The notes under the pieces are model-generated. The model saw nothing but the letters and a program-made list of their open reading frames with translations. It had not been told where the DNA came from and searched no databases. Positions 22,544-34,140 of a DNA stretch of 64,000 nucleotides are shown piece after piece (positions within the stretch are counted from its first letter, which is position 1; every line of letters begins with the position of its first letter). The translations under genes and the position numbers were made by a program. Source of the DNA: Cocos nucifera (Eukaryota > Streptophyta > Magnoliopsida > Arecales > Arecaceae); contig QRFJ01004957.1 of assembly GCA_006176705.1 (NCBI GenBank), forward strand, positions 56,575 to 120,574, read 5' to 3'.

Positions 22544-23340
22544 TTCCTTTCGTTCACTCAAGCCTTGCCTTTATTTCTTATAGCAGGATTCTGTTAGTTA
22601 CTTCAGCCTCACCATTTACCTGAGGGTGGGCTACAGATATGAATTAATGAGAGATATTCAAGCCTTTATAAAATTTAGCAAATTTTGGTTTTATAAACTG
22701 GCACCCATTGTCAGTGATCAATGTTCGGGGTAGACTAAATCTACATACTATTAATTTTTAAACAAAATCTTACACTTTAGCTTTAGTAATTTTTGTTAAG
22801 GATTGGCCTTAACTTATTTAGTGAAGTAGTTTACTGCTACCAAGAGAATTTTTTGCTGTCTGAATGCCATAGGAAATGGTCCAAATATGTCCATTTTCCA
22901 CAATGTAAATAGCCATGGAGTGCTCAAAGGTGTGAGCAAGTAGGCTGGTTGGTTTTGGACATTGGCATTTCTTTGACATTGATCATATTTTCTTATATAA
23001 TTAACTACATCCTGCACTGCATGGTCGGCCAATAATATCCTTGTTGAAGTAGCTTATAGGACAATGATCTGGCTTCGAGATGGTTTTCATATATTCCTTC
23101 GTGAACTTTCATTAGGGCATAATTGGCTTTAGATGGTTGGAGGCATTTGAGAAGTGGCAACAAATAAGATCTCTTGTATAGCTTGTTCTTATATAAGACA
23201 TAGCAAGAGGCCTGATTTCTTAATTTTTGAGCTTTTTTGGGATCTCTAGGGAGGATGCCATCTTTGAGATATAGAACCAGTGGATCAATCCAACTAGGCT
23301 TGTGGTCTACTTGCATGATTGTTTGGGGTTCCTCCAAACT

Positions 23341-25170
23341 CGGGTGCTGAAGAACTTCAAAGGAAACCTCCTTCGGTAACTCATTCAGAGCTAAGGTAGC
23401 TAATTTGGATAGAAGATCGGCTCTGCCCTCAGAATCTATTGTATGTCAAAACTGCTCAAGGTTGAAGTCAAACTTTTCACTTCATCCAAGTATTTTTTCA
23501 TAGTTTCCTCCCAAGCCATTGACCTACTCTACTATCAATTGTGAATCACTATAAACTTTCACATGGTCTGTCCTTAGTTTTCTGGCTATTCTTAATCCTG
23601 CAATCAGAGCTTCATATTTTATTCCATTATTGATCGTGGGAAATTCAAAGCATAGTGCGTATTCGATGACAACTCCTTCTAGATTGATAAGAATTAAACA
23701 TGTGCCTGCTTCAGAAGCATTGGATAAGCCATCAACATATGAGGCCCAAAAATTTAGTTGCAAACTAGAAGTGTTGACTTCTTGTTGCTCAGGCTCGGCT
23801 AGATTTGAGATAGTGCATTCGACTATAAAGTTAGTTAGTATTTGAGCTTTAATAGATGGTCGAGGTTGAAATTTGATATCAAATTTAGTGAGCTCAATTA
23901 TCCATTTTGCTATTCTTTTGAAAGTATCCAACAGATGAAGAACTACCTTTATAGGTTGATCTCTTAGAAGTATCATCGTATATCCTTGGAAATAAGATCG
24001 GAGCTTTCTAGCTACAATGAGCAAAGCATAAGTCAGCTTTTCCAATTTAGAATACCTTATTTCTACATCTCTCAGAATTTGACTTATGTAGTAGATTGGC
24101 TTTTGAAATTTATTCTCCTCTCCGACTAGGATAGCTCTAATGGCCGTAGGAGATACTGCTAGATACAAGAATAGCTCTTCACTAGGTTTGAGCTTGGTAA
24201 GGAGGGAAGGTAAGCTGAGATAGCTCTTTAGTTCTTCAAAGGTATGCTGACATTCAAGGTCCAGCAGAAGTTCTTTGATTGTTTGAGCATTTAGAAGAAG
24301 GGCATGCAGTGTTCCATCGATCTTGAAATGAAATGATTCAAAGTCGTGATCTTCCTTATCAGGCACTGAACTTTTTTTATTATCTTGAGAACAGTCATCT
24401 CCTGGATAGCTTCGATTTTCTCTAGATTTGTCTCAATGCCATGTCTTGACATCATGAATCTCAAGAACTTCCTCGATGTCACCCCAAAAGCATATTTGGT
24501 TGGGTTTTGCTTTATTTTTTACTTTCAAAGAGTGTTGAATATCTCCTTCAGGTTGGCAATATGATTTTTTGAAGATCAGCTCTTGACAAGCATATCATCC
24601 ACATAAACCTCCATGTTGTAATCGATCTGCTCTTTGAAGATTTTGTTCACAAGGCGTTGGTAGGTTGTGCCTGCATTTTTGAGTTTAAAAGGCATAATTC
24701 TATAATAATAAAGATCACAGTCAATAATAGAAGTAGTTTTCTTCTTATCTTCAAGTGCCATCTAGATTTGATTGTAACTAGAGAAGACATCTATGAAGGT
24801 GAGGAGCTCATGGTCCAAGGTTACATCTACTAGTTGGTTAATTCTAGGTAGAGGATAGCTATATTTTGGATAGATCTTGTTTAGATTGGTGAAGTCAATG
24901 CACTCCTCTACTTGCCATTTGCTTTCTTGATAAGGACTACATTTGCTATCCAATCTGGGTAGAATACCTCATGGATGAACTTGGCTTTAAGGAGTTTGTC
25001 CACCTAATCCATAAAGGCCTTCTGTCGCTTAAGTGGAAAGCCACACTTCTTTTGCTTCATAGATCGATACTTATGATCCACACTCAGGCAATGCTCCATC
25101 ACTTTTGTATCGATCCCATGCATATCCATAGGGATCCAAGCAAAAACATCGACGTTCCTTGATAGAAAGG
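23341..25170 (-). pseudogene. Gypsy reverse transcriptase and RNase H, element F
   Basis: On the minus strand the reverse transcriptase shows DHKYRSMKQKKCGFP (about 25070), WIANVVLIKKANGKW across a frameshift near 24950, ECIDFTNLNKIYPKYSYPLP, FIDVFSSYNQI, and the catalytic YVDD at 24594-24605, intact within EVYVDDMLVKS. The connection reads FLRFMMSRHGIETN. RNase H follows at 23850-23524 with YVDGLSN (Asp), YEALIAGL (Glu) and YSDSQLI (Asp). Stops fall after YNQI, after LVKS and near 24480, and frames shift several times. The order gag-protease-RT-RNase H-integrase is that of Ty3/gypsy. LPRINQLVD-type sequences resemble Tat-lineage elements from memory. Confidence 0.88.
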
Positions 25171-25800
25171 TAACAAGCTGTGCTTTAACTTCTTTTTCTA
25201 AATTTGAGCCAATCTGAACTCTATGGTCCTCGTTATAATCATTTAAAGAAGCCGAAACAAAGTCGTCTATCGATTCTCCCTACTTCTCAATCAAATCATC
25301 ATGGACGTCAAGTCCATCCATAAGATAGGGCTCGGGTTGCTTTCTTCCTTGTAGTGCGATTGTATAATAATGATGTGCCAAGGGCTGATCTTTTCTAACT
25401 TCTCTGACTCCATATTTGGTTGAAAACTTCATCTTTAAATAGTATGTTAATACCACAGCTCGGAGTGCATTCAGCCCAAGTCATCCAAGAATTACACTAT
25501 AAGTAGAAGGAGCCTTCACCACCAGAAAATCAACCTAAGCTTTAGATTGTTTCGGGTACCGACCTGCCATAACCAATAGAGTGATTATTCCTTCAACTAG
25601 TATAGTGTCACCAATGAATCCTACCAAGGAAGAACTTAGTGGTCCTATATGACTATCAGGTATCGACATTTTAGAAAAAAATATCATAAAATAAGATATT
25701 GGTAGAACTTTCATTATCAACCAGGATAGGGCATACATCATAATTTATAATATTTAAAGAAATTACAACCGCATCATTATGTGAAAACTAAACCCCTTGT
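25171..25800 (-). pseudogene. Gypsy protease region, element F
   Basis: The minus-strand translation gives IINYDVCPILVDNESSTNIL near 25745-25690. The usual active site is D-x-G-S-S, but here the Gly is Glu, so the protease would be inactive. Downstream are KMSIPDSHIGPLSSSLVGF, a flap-like region, then VVKAPSTYSVILG near 25505 and LNALRAVV. A one-base shift after the active site and a stop before VDFLVV break the frame. A linker (QIGSNLEKEVKAQLV, then FAWIPMDMHGID) joins it to the reverse transcriptase. The enzyme would process gag-pol. Confidence 0.8.
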
Positions 25801-27451
25801 GCATTTTCTTTAGTAAAAGTAATGGGTTCTTTAGTCCTCCATTTCTTTACTGATTCTGCTGATTCACTAGCCTCCACTTGCCGAAGGCCCCTAGTAATGG
25901 TGTTGATGATTCGAAGTGAAGGTCGATCTTCCTGGGACTCTTTCCTCCTTGATGGTTTCGATTATGGAAAGCCTCTTGGCTGATCTTTTCTTTCTTTTAG
26001 AATGACATCGCAGAAACCAATCCAGTCGATCTTGCCTAATTAGCTCCTTTTTAATCCTGAAGCTAGATGCATTTTTTAGTATCGTGACCATGGTCATGAT
26101 GGTATAGATAGTACTTATTTGGATTGTGCTTGCTTGGGTGAGACTGTATTTTATCTAGTTTTGGCAGTTGCTTCTTGATTTTTATTAGCACTTAAGTTTT
26201 AGGAGCATTCAGAAGAGAATAGTTGTAAAATCTTTTGGGAGGGGTGCTTCACCGTATCCTTCTATCTGGGCTTCTTGGTCAACAAGCTCGAGGGGGAGTC
26301 CAAACTTGTCTACGTTCATGAGGGATTCTAGAGTGCGGATGGGCTTTGCCTAGATTCATTATAGGTGTAGGCTTGCTAGATTCTGCTACTTGCCACTCTC
26401 CTATGGTTTTATCATTCTAGAGCTTAAAAGCTTTTTCAGCTTGGACATAACCCACAGCCCGAGCTAGCATGTCGGCAAAGTCCCGAGAATACTTTTTCTC
26501 TAGGGAGAAGAGGTGATCATTCTTCCGAAGGCCATCCTTCAGTGCGGCCACAGCAATAGATTAGTCTAGATTTTGAACCTTCAATGCAGTATTATTGAAG
26601 CGACTGACGTAAGCTTGGATGGATTTTGCTTCTTTCTACTTGACGTTGATAAGAAAATCTGAATCTTACCTCTGACATTGGCTGCTGATGAAGTGAGCCA
26701 TGAATTGATGGCTTAACTAATCAAAAAAATAAATGGTACTCAGCTTAAGGCTCGAGTACCAATTTCTTGCTATGCCTTTTAGGGTGGAGAAAAAAGCTCA
26801 GTATAAGATGGTGTTCGGTGCATCATAGAGCAGCATCATAGTCTGGAGGGCTTCATGATGGTTGACAGAATCCGAGATTCCATCATAACTCTCAAACTAT
26901 GGGAGCTTGAAGTTCAGTAGAATGGGCTCCTACATGATCTAGGTAGTGAAGGGTGGATCGGTGCAGATGTCATCATTGCAGACCGAGGCAGTGTGGTGGA
27001 GCTCCTCAATCTATCAGTTCATCTTTTAGAGTTTTTGATTAAGAGCATCATCTCAATGATGAATCTCAAAGTGTGGCTAGCTTAACGGGGATAGGAATCT
27101 TTTGGGGGTGGAGTCATGCTCGGCATAGGGGCTCTTTGCTCTTTGTTTTTTCTTTTCAAGATTCTTCGGTTGGCTTCTCCAGGTGGGCCATCCCTGCACC
27201 GAATCTCGATGCTCCAGCAATGGTTTTTTTGATAGTGTTGGTACCGAAACTTGCTACATGACCTACATAGCTTCCATGAGGCCTCTTACCTACTAGAGTA
27301 GCAGGTTGAACTAGTTCATGTCCACCACTTCTGTTGGCTGAGGAGGTTGGGGTGTGGGCGATGGGGTTGGTACTGGTGGATCAATCGATTCTTGGTTGGA
27401 TCTGGTGGTGGTGGTGATAGCACTTCGAGTGGAAACTTTTCTTGGTGGCAT
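25801..27451 (-). pseudogene. Gypsy gag, element F
   Basis: The frame opens at ATG 27451 with MPPRKVSTRSAITTTTRSNQ followed by a proline-rich stretch (PPVPTPSPTPQPPQP). The gag core is decayed, with SIQAYVSRFNNTALKV near 26630 and the C-terminal SLEKKYSRDFADMLARAVGY near 26500. Further on is a finger-like YLYHHDHGHDTKKC near 26080 where the first Cys is Tyr. Multiple stops and shifts are present. The product would form the particle and bind element RNA. It lies directly downstream of the F primer-binding site, so the start codon choice is supported by position. Confidence 0.78.
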
Positions 27452-27546
27452 TTTGCTTGAATAAAGAAAGTACAAAGGAAGAGGAGGAAGGAAGGGGAAA
27501 ATCACTCAAATGGATACTCCTTTTAGAACAAGGGTGCATGTATCCC

Positions 27547-27562
27547 TTCCTCTAGTGGCAAT
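27547..27562 (-). other. Probable primer-binding site of F
   Basis: The minus strand reads ATTGCCACTAGAGGAAGGG around here, close to the TTGGCGCTAGAGGAAGGG form I remember next to LTRs of Tat-type plant elements. It lies 2-3 bp from the proposed LTR end at 27565. The tRNA used is not assigned. Confidence 0.45.
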
Positions 27563-27564
27563 CC

Positions 27565-28754
27565 TATTGGTGCAGAAAATGGATGGCTATTAGAGTGCAC
27601 TAGAGGTGGAGATGAGGATCTCACTGGGGAGACCTGCAAGACAAAGTCCTGATCGAAGTTGGCTCTGACGTGGATCCTTAAATGGTCAAGTTAGTTTCCT
27701 GGCAAATAAGAATAGAGTACACAAGAGATTAGAAATGAGAAAAGTGCTTAGAGAGAAAAATATATCTGTAAGATTTCTTTTATAGATGGAGCTTATAATA
27801 AAATGATATTGACACCATAATAGAATATCAGAAGGCCATTTGGACCACTTAGAGTTTGTTACAGAGAGTAGGCTGTCACTTATCATAACTTGCTGGTGGT
27901 TGAATTTTATTTGCTAAAGTTTGAATGGAAGATTATAGGCTTATGAGCTTGGTAGTATAGTATTTACACTGAGATTAAGCTATTAGAACTTGAGGTTGGG
28001 CTAACTAAGATTGAAGGTCGGCTTCTGAGTTGTAGATGATAGGCTCATAAATTATACTTTGAGTTTGAATCTCAAAGGAGCCATCTTGATAGCTTTCAGA
28101 AGCTCGACCGCCTTCAAGGTGGGCCGAGAGTGGGTATAAACACTTTGATCTTGAGGGCTGGAGGTTGGAAAGGGAAGGTAGGTTCTTCAATTAAGACTAT
28201 GGTGAAGCTCTCTTGAGGAAGTTCATCCAATATCCAAGATCGACATTGGTGGTGAGGTTCTCTCGCTGACTCAAGTTCATCCAGCCAAGGTCCTTGGTGT
28301 AGAATTGACAAGATCTGCTATCCATAGGATGAAATAGAGAAGTTCAACCGCCCAAGGTTGGCCACTAGTCGAGATCGGATGGTGCTAGAGTTCTATATTT
28401 ATGGGGTGGCTGCTACTTATTCTGGGCTGGAGATCGAAATCAATTGGATGGCAAACCTCTTTCACTGTTCAAGTTCGTCTGGCCAAAGTTGATAACATAG
28501 TTTTGGCAAGGTCTACAATTATCGAGAGAAAGTTGGAAGGATTTTTGCTGAGAATGTCAACTAGTGCACGAGATCAAACATTGATAGGAGTTACTATCAT
28601 TCTCAGGATGAGCCATTTTTGAATGAAGCTTTGAGTTTAGTTGCATTTGGAGGCCAATCTTCCAGAATTCATCTGGACTAGGGGATCAACTTTGTTGAAG
28701 TTCGGACTTGATTGTCATGACTCCAGATGGCACTACACCAAGGTTGGACATCCA
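27565..28754 (-). mobile_element. 5' LTR of element F, right border approximate
   Basis: The inner edge (tattggtgcag at 27565, the complement of ctgcaccaata) follows the primer-binding site. A minus-strand TATA box (ccatctataaaag) is at about 27777-27788, followed by tttttctctctaagcac and a gtcttgcaggtctcc leader. The U3 part, 28086-28500, holds degenerate copies of gttcatccagccaaggt-like blocks at about 28090, 28212, 28272, 28344 and 28479. The outer edge is placed at a possible CA at 28754. It cannot be confirmed because the other LTR of F is not in the window. Confidence 0.5.
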
Positions 28755-30111
28755 ATTATACTTCAGCAGGAGCTGTTTTACCTCCAATAAATATAAATCT
28801 AGAAATTATCATTCATATTACCAAAACATATATATAGGTGATCATGTAAAGGGATCCTTACCTCTATCAATCTCTGACTCAAGCATAGCAATTATCAATA
28901 TTTTCTTTGATCTATAAACTCGGGGACAAGGTGTTCCCTTCAACACTTTCTTGCATTAACAATTTCACCTCTATATAATCAAGGTCAAACATAAAAATTA
29001 TAGGCAATCATGGATGGTAAAAAATTATAGAAAATACCCATACACTATAGGTCTAGGACCCCTCCTATGTTCAATCAATCGATCTGGTTTTGCCTAGATA
29101 TCTAGATCCTCAACTAATCCATAGATATCTAGAAGGGGAAAGCAAGAAAGTAGATAGAAAGAGTGAAGAAGAAAGAGAAAGAGAAAAGAGAGAAAAAGGA
29201 AGAGAAAAGAATTTTTTTCTTCTTTTCCTCTTTTGCTTTCTTCTTCTTCTTCATAGAAAGAATGGTAGAAGGGAAAAAAAAACACTAGAACAATCACCCC
29301 CCATAATGGTAAACCCCGATAGCTCTGGCCCTCGACAATCTAAGCATAGTGTCATCCAATGGTAGTGAACAATTCGATGGAACAAGGAAAAAAAAATAGG
29401 GGAATGACATGAATCCAATGACTACCAATGGCAATCCAAGGTGGAAACAATGGCTATGGGACTAAGAAAGAGACGAGAAAAGAATTTAGAGGTCTTTTTC
29501 TCATCTCTCATGTGGTATTCAATAGTGACTTACCAAGAGATCGTGATAGAAAATTAAAGAAAGCTTGAGGGATTTCACTAGTGGTGGATCAGGATGAGAG
29601 GTGAGATGCTTAGAGGGGGAGGGGAGGGCTTGTTTATAGCTAGGATCTGGAGAGCCAAGGAGTCCTAAACTCCCAATCCTCGTCAAACTTGAGGAGGAAG
29701 ATGATTTCGATTTGGAGTTTTCCTCCATCCATTCTCATGTGCCGAATGCATGTGTGATTAACCCAAGTTGGACCCAGCCGGACTAGACCCACATTATAAT
29801 GGGCCTTTATAGCTAGACTTGATGTAGTCTACTTTGACCATTATAGATAAAGGTGAATAGGGTGCAAGAATGAGATCCATCATATCCCAAATCATATATC
29901 AAAATTCCAAAGATTATAACTTAGATATACGACATCTGATTGAGATGATATCTTTTTAAGGATTTTTTTTGGTTATATATACCCCCTAAATACACAAAAT
30001 AGTATGAATACCCTCATAAATTGCTATTAATATATGTACCTTCATAACATATTTATTTTGCGTGCATGCCCTTCTTTTTCTTTATTTTTTGCATACATAT
30101 CTGTTTCCCAG
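28755..30111. other. Unresolved non-coding region, LTR-like on minus strand
   Basis: No supported protein is present. The minus strand of about 29990-28960 resembles a gypsy LTR and leader: a block ending cattcggcacatgag, a TATA box (agctataaacaag, about 29628-29640), a pyrimidine-rich stretch and a possible splice donor (tcttggtaagtcac near 29535). A GA-rich low-complexity run (29150-29215) and repeated agatatctaga (about 29096 and 29124) follow. From 29960 to 30090 it is AT-rich with two ctaaatac/cctcataa blocks. It could be an outer part of F's LTR or a separate truncated LTR. Neither end shows a clear TG/CA pair with duplication. Confidence 0.35.
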
Positions 30112-31491
30112 CTATACAACCCAAGAAGGAGGGTGGGGGGGGGGGGTGAATTGGTTTCTTTTCAAAATTTAAACTTAAAAATAGAATTGCAATATGTGCT
30201 TTTGAAGTTTTAAGTAAAGCGAGGTGAGTTAGGTAAGTAAGATGTAAGAGCCTAATTTAATGGAAAGTAATTATGCACAATAGAGCAAGTAAAGAGAATA
30301 AGAGAGAATAACACAAGCAAGATGATTTATAATGGTTCGGTGTCAACACTGTACCTACATCTACTTTTCAAGCTCCTACTTAAAAATTTTAATTCACTAA
30401 CATATTCAAACGAATATAGCATCGGATCCTTCGACCTTAGCTATCCCAAGCTAGAAAACTTATTTTTTAGATACAAGCCAACCCAATACAATCTGATTCA
30501 AGGTTTGGATCAACCTTCTCAAGCTTTGGAAACCTCCAAAAGCTTGAGCCCCAAAATAATAAAATAGAGTGAAAGAGGATGTACAAGTTTAGCACACTTA
30601 GCTTCTTAATGAGCACAATAAAGCTTTAAAAAATCTTTACACAAATTAAAGAAAGCTTTTAAGAACTCTTTCAAAGAGATTGAAGACTTGAATGCACGTT
30701 GGAGAAGTGGTTGAGCTTGAAATCAGTGCTTCTCTTATCTAGGACTGAGTTTTCTTTGTGCTGAATATTCACTTGATTTTCTTGATGATTTTTTTTCTTT
30801 TTCAAGGCTTTTAAACCCTCATTCAATGCTGGAAGATGAATAGTATCCATTGAAGATCATTTGAAAAATATTAAATATGCCAAATGGAGAAGAAAAATAG
30901 TTATTACAGAAATTTTGTTGCAGGAGGCACCCCTTAGGTCGCCCCTTTCATAATAGGTGAGAAAAACAACATTTCGTATATCTATGTAGTTCCTTTAGGG
31001 AGTGCCCCATGGATCACCCCTTTTGCAATAGGCGAGAAAGTTTACATTTTGTATCTTGTGCACAGAACTTGCAAGGGGCTCCCCATAGGTCATCTCTTTT
31101 TCCATGGGGCATCCCATAGGTCATCCCTTTTTGCATGCTAGTTCAGAAATAGCATGTCGGTCCTGCATGCCATTTGCCAAAGAAAAAGGGTTGACCTAGG
31201 GGTTGCCTCCTTTTATCCAAAATGTCATATCTTCAATTTTAAGCTTCCAAACAATTTGAGACAACCTTCAAATGAATTGACATCATCTTGGGAGTTCTTG
31301 AGACTTCCGAAAAACTTTAATTTTTGCTACAACTTAAGTAAATTTCAAGTTGACCATCTTTAACCAAGTTTTTGCAATACAAAAATTCTTGAAAATCTTG
31401 AAATAACTTTTAAAAACATCTTCAAGAATAGAAATCATTAGTACCTGTCTCAATTATTTTGTGCTCATCAAAATCATTTCTATAGGCAACA
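30112..31491 (-). mobile_element. 3' LTR of element S
   Basis: The outer part reads tatacaacccaagaaggagg, a G-run and gtgaattgg at about 30113-30153, the form I recall at the ends of SIRE-type LTRs. The inner edge is ctataggcaaca ending at 31491, next to the polypurine tract. Within it, 30905-31190 carries four related blocks of the type ggggcatcccataggtcatc. The outer TG is not clear, so the left border is good to about 10 bp. Confidence 0.65.
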
Positions 31492-32338
31492 ATCTCCTTC
31501 TTTTTGATGATGACAAAATAATTTAGTATAAGTAAAAATAAAATAAATTTGTTATTGAATAGAGAGATATCATTTTAAGTTAAGAATCTCAAAAATAGAT
31601 ATATACAAGTGATGAGTTCAAATGCATCTAATTTAGGTTATTATTTTGCACATATTGCATTTTTCAAAAAAAATCAGTAATTTTTTATAATATAGGATGC
31701 CGAAAAGAAAGCATGCCCTCAATGGAATCATAACAAAGATTTTAAAAAATGTTGTAATGGGTTGCCCTAACAATTTATTTACTATTTTCATATTAAGTAT
31801 TGAATCTTAGCAATTTAACTATGAAACTATAACAATAAACTTGAAATTATAATAATAAACTTGAAACTTTAATAATTTGCTTTGCTTTTAATTTGCTTAT
31901 ACTATTTGCATGCACAATATGTTAATATTTTTCAATGATACCTCTCCCCTTTTTTGACATTATCAAACATAAAAAAAGAAACTCTCCCTTAATAAATTTT
32001 TTATATTCTGCTGCTGAATTAACATTCCATTATGAGTATAGATAGCATTTATAAACCAAAATTATAAGTCATAAACATACAAGATTATTTGAATTGCACA
32101 AGGTAAATGATTCATTGCATTTATAAGCATTATATATATCCAAAAGATAACAAGAGTCATATTAACCATATCATCCAAATCAGAGTTAAGGTACAATATT
32201 CATTCAAATATAAGTTATAGGCCTTCAATGTACATAAAATATGGATAAACAAAAAATACAACATCCATGACAACCAAATAACCAAAATGTACAAAGGCCA
32301 AGCTAGATCCTAAATATATAAGTTTGACTATACTTGAT
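31492..32338 (-). other. S spacer between LTR and third frame, with polypurine tract
   Basis: The minus strand of 31492-31515 reads gtcatcatcaaaaagaagg then aga, the SIRE polypurine tract, immediately next to the LTR. The rest is AT-rich with no domain in any frame and a few short poly-A runs. I see nothing else. Confidence 0.65.
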
Positions 32339-32961
32339 CTAATAAATATCATGATTGGATGCATCAGAATTAGAGGAAGAATTAGAAAAATGATGAGGAG
32401 TATCAGGACCAAGGCCATGGACACATCCTCGACCACGTCTGCCTCAGCCATGGGTAGAAGTACGTGCACGAGCAGAGGTGGCACGAGCAGGGGTGGCATG
32501 AATAGGAGGGCCAGAGGGTCTGGCTGCAAAGGAAGATGAGGTCTAGAAAAGAAGAATAAATCGAATGAAATCAAGCTATCCCACTACTCTTGACAAGGAC
32601 TGTATGAGTGTACCAATAGCAGTAGAGACATCCTCATTTGATCCTCTGATCTCATCCCTCAAGGATTGAATCTCGACCTCCAAAGCATGACGAAGACCGT
32701 CACCCTCCACCAACAAAGCAAAAATTAGGAGAACAAACTCGCTCGACTGAGGAATCCCCAATCCCATCACTTGCCTCTGAAGATCCAATACTCTTCCTAT
32801 CAATCTCAATACTGAACCCTCTAGCTCCTCAAAATGAGCTGACATCGCAGTAAGCATCTGAAATACTATCATGATATGTGGAGCCATCGACTGGTCAGGT
32901 AGAGGATCAGCCTGAGATCTCTCCCCCTGAGATAAGCTCAAAGTGCCCCTACTGGCCATCT

Positions 32962-33085
32962 GCTGAGATAAACTATCGGCAACCTATTGTGATACACAAC
33001 TAGCAATCTGCTGAGATACAAGATCAGTGATCTATCGAGATACAAGGTCGGCAATCGATTGTGATAGAAGGTCAGCAATCATCCT
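32962..33085. repeat. 24-bp coding minisatellite in third frame of S
   Basis: About five units of 24-25 bp of the form gcaatctgctgagatacaagatca recur. On the minus strand each encodes eight residues near ADLVSQQI, suggesting a helical or coiled-coil repeat. Confidence 0.75.
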
Positions 33086-33426
33086 GAGCTAATTATCACC
33101 AAATCTATTGGCTAGATCACTGCTCACAGATGGTGGTCTAGGTGCATCCCTCCTTATAGACTCTAAGGGACCAGCCTCATGATCAGACATAAACTGAATA
33201 TCAGGAGATGCTATGTGATCATGAGGAGGTGAAGATGGTCTCTCCTCCTCTGCTCGGTCCTCCTCCTCCTCCTCAGCTACTTTACCACTCTGGTCCATCG
33301 ATCACCGACTCGAACATAACCCATACGATACAAGGAATTTGCATTGTAGGTGTCAGTATGGATTGCAACCTCTCCCTCAAAATCAACTCCAAAGCTTCTA
33401 AAGATCCTAGTGAGTGCCATGCCATA

Positions 33427-33470
33427 GGATAAAGGAGCTTTCAATCTAGGATAAAGGAGCTTTCAATCTA
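33427..33470. repeat. 22-bp exact tandem duplication
   Basis: A 22-bp block beginning ggataaaggagctttcaatc at 33427 is repeated exactly at 33449. The length is not a multiple of three, so it shifts the third frame of S. Confidence 0.9.
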
Positions 33471-34140
33471 GTCACTGCCTCTAGTATGGCATCAATCATC
33501 AAGGCTGTTAAGTTCACAGGGATTTCATACACAATATATGCATGATGCATAGATCTCTACTAGATACAAAATCAAATCTACCAGCCCTAGGAAAGAAAAT
33601 GGTGCAGACAATATGTTGGAGAACCCTTATTTCCACAATGAGATCCCTACTAGCATCCAATTTCTCAATACCATAGACATTATCCTTTTGCAAAATTGAT
33701 CTTAACCCTTCTTCTTTGTTTAATAATCTATCTGACGTAGATTGCTCACAAGAAAAATGGATGAGAAAGCCTAAATGCTGAGCATCAAACTCCATTTCTA
33801 CTTCTTTAACTAAGGATCTCACTCTTCCATTAGAAAACATGAAATTTTGATAAAACTCCCAAACCAAATCAATAAAAATAGTTTTTTTTAATGTGCAGAG
33901 GGAATTTCAATCCAAAGATTTTATCTTTTCATCAAAAGAAAATACATCTTTTTTAGAAAATGAAAATCAATATTTCTTTTTAGAGCAATCTTTCTACTGA
34001 AAAAGAATTTCTTGCTAGGAGTTACTGAAGAAGCAGAGGGTGCCGATCTTGGAACAGATGCAGCCTTCTTCTTCTTTCTCTAGCCCACAGGTGGACTTCC
34101 ATCATCGAGGAAGCTTCATTCGAGGTGCCATTTGTCAAGC

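Larger units (their letters stand above)
21560..23340 (-). pseudogene. Gypsy integrase, element F
   Basis: The minus-strand frame begins with LVLYLKDGILPRDPKKAQK and CYVLYKNKLYKRS. The zinc-binding region follows (HEGIYENHLEAR, then KYDQCQ), where the first Cys of the C-x-x-C pair is Tyr. The core has KMDIFGPFPMAFRQQK (Asp), a TDNG-type motif near 22712 and QVNGEAE near 22620, so all three catalytic acids remain. The C-terminal part reads YHVLWAYR, TGESPFALAFEIEVV, then FDEQNN and ends near 21560. A 461-bp MITE with duplicated flanks splits the protein just before YHVLWAYR at 22071-22531. In-frame stops occur near 22800 and 21880. It would insert element DNA into chromosomes. Confidence 0.85.
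18655..28754 (-). mobile_element. Ty3/gypsy element F, Tat-like (minus), interrupted
   Basis: Reading on the minus strand the order is LTR (28754-27565), primer-binding site, gag (27451-25801), protease, reverse transcriptase-RNase H, integrase (to about 21560), a tandem array, and an extra frame on the opposite strand (18655-20121). This order, with an antisense frame between integrase and the 3' LTR, is a known feature of Tat-lineage elements. The 3' LTR and the start of the antisense frame are missing because element A was inserted at 18654. A MITE sits in the integrase. The right boundary is uncertain. Confidence 0.8.
32339..34140 (-). pseudogene. Third reading frame of S (env-like / plant transposon-protein type)
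   Basis: The minus-strand frame starts around 34140 (MAPRMK) and soon breaks. Following parts read KKKKAASVPRSAPSASSVTP, a basic/Ser region, then a better-kept domain at 33867-33514: VWEFYQNFMFSNGRVRSLVK, EMEFDAQHLGFLI, and after a gap IVCTIFFPRAGRFDFVSSRD. This pattern matches the putative plant transposon protein family often found after pol in SIRE-type elements. A strongly acidic stretch (EEEEEDRAEEE near 33265), an eight-residue repeat (ADLVSQQI type, 33085-32962), a coiled-coil-like helix (32900-32590) and a Ser/Pro/Ala/Arg-rich tail ending at 32339 follow. No clear signal peptide or membrane segment is visible. Function is unknown. The domain name is from memory. Confidence 0.6.

Noticed and set aside
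29090..29365. Lys/Glu-rich open frame
   Set aside because: It comes from a GA-rich low-complexity run and its mirror frame is equally open. It has no protein features.
30131..30143. G-run near the S LTR end, considered as a G-quadruplex or telomere-like signal
   Set aside because: It is a single homopolymer-type run typical of this LTR end, and no repeated G-tract pattern is present.
32324..32539. Plus-strand Ser/Arg/Gly-rich open frame
   Set aside because: It is the complement of the Pro/Ala/Arg-rich tail of the S third frame, which fits its neighbours better.
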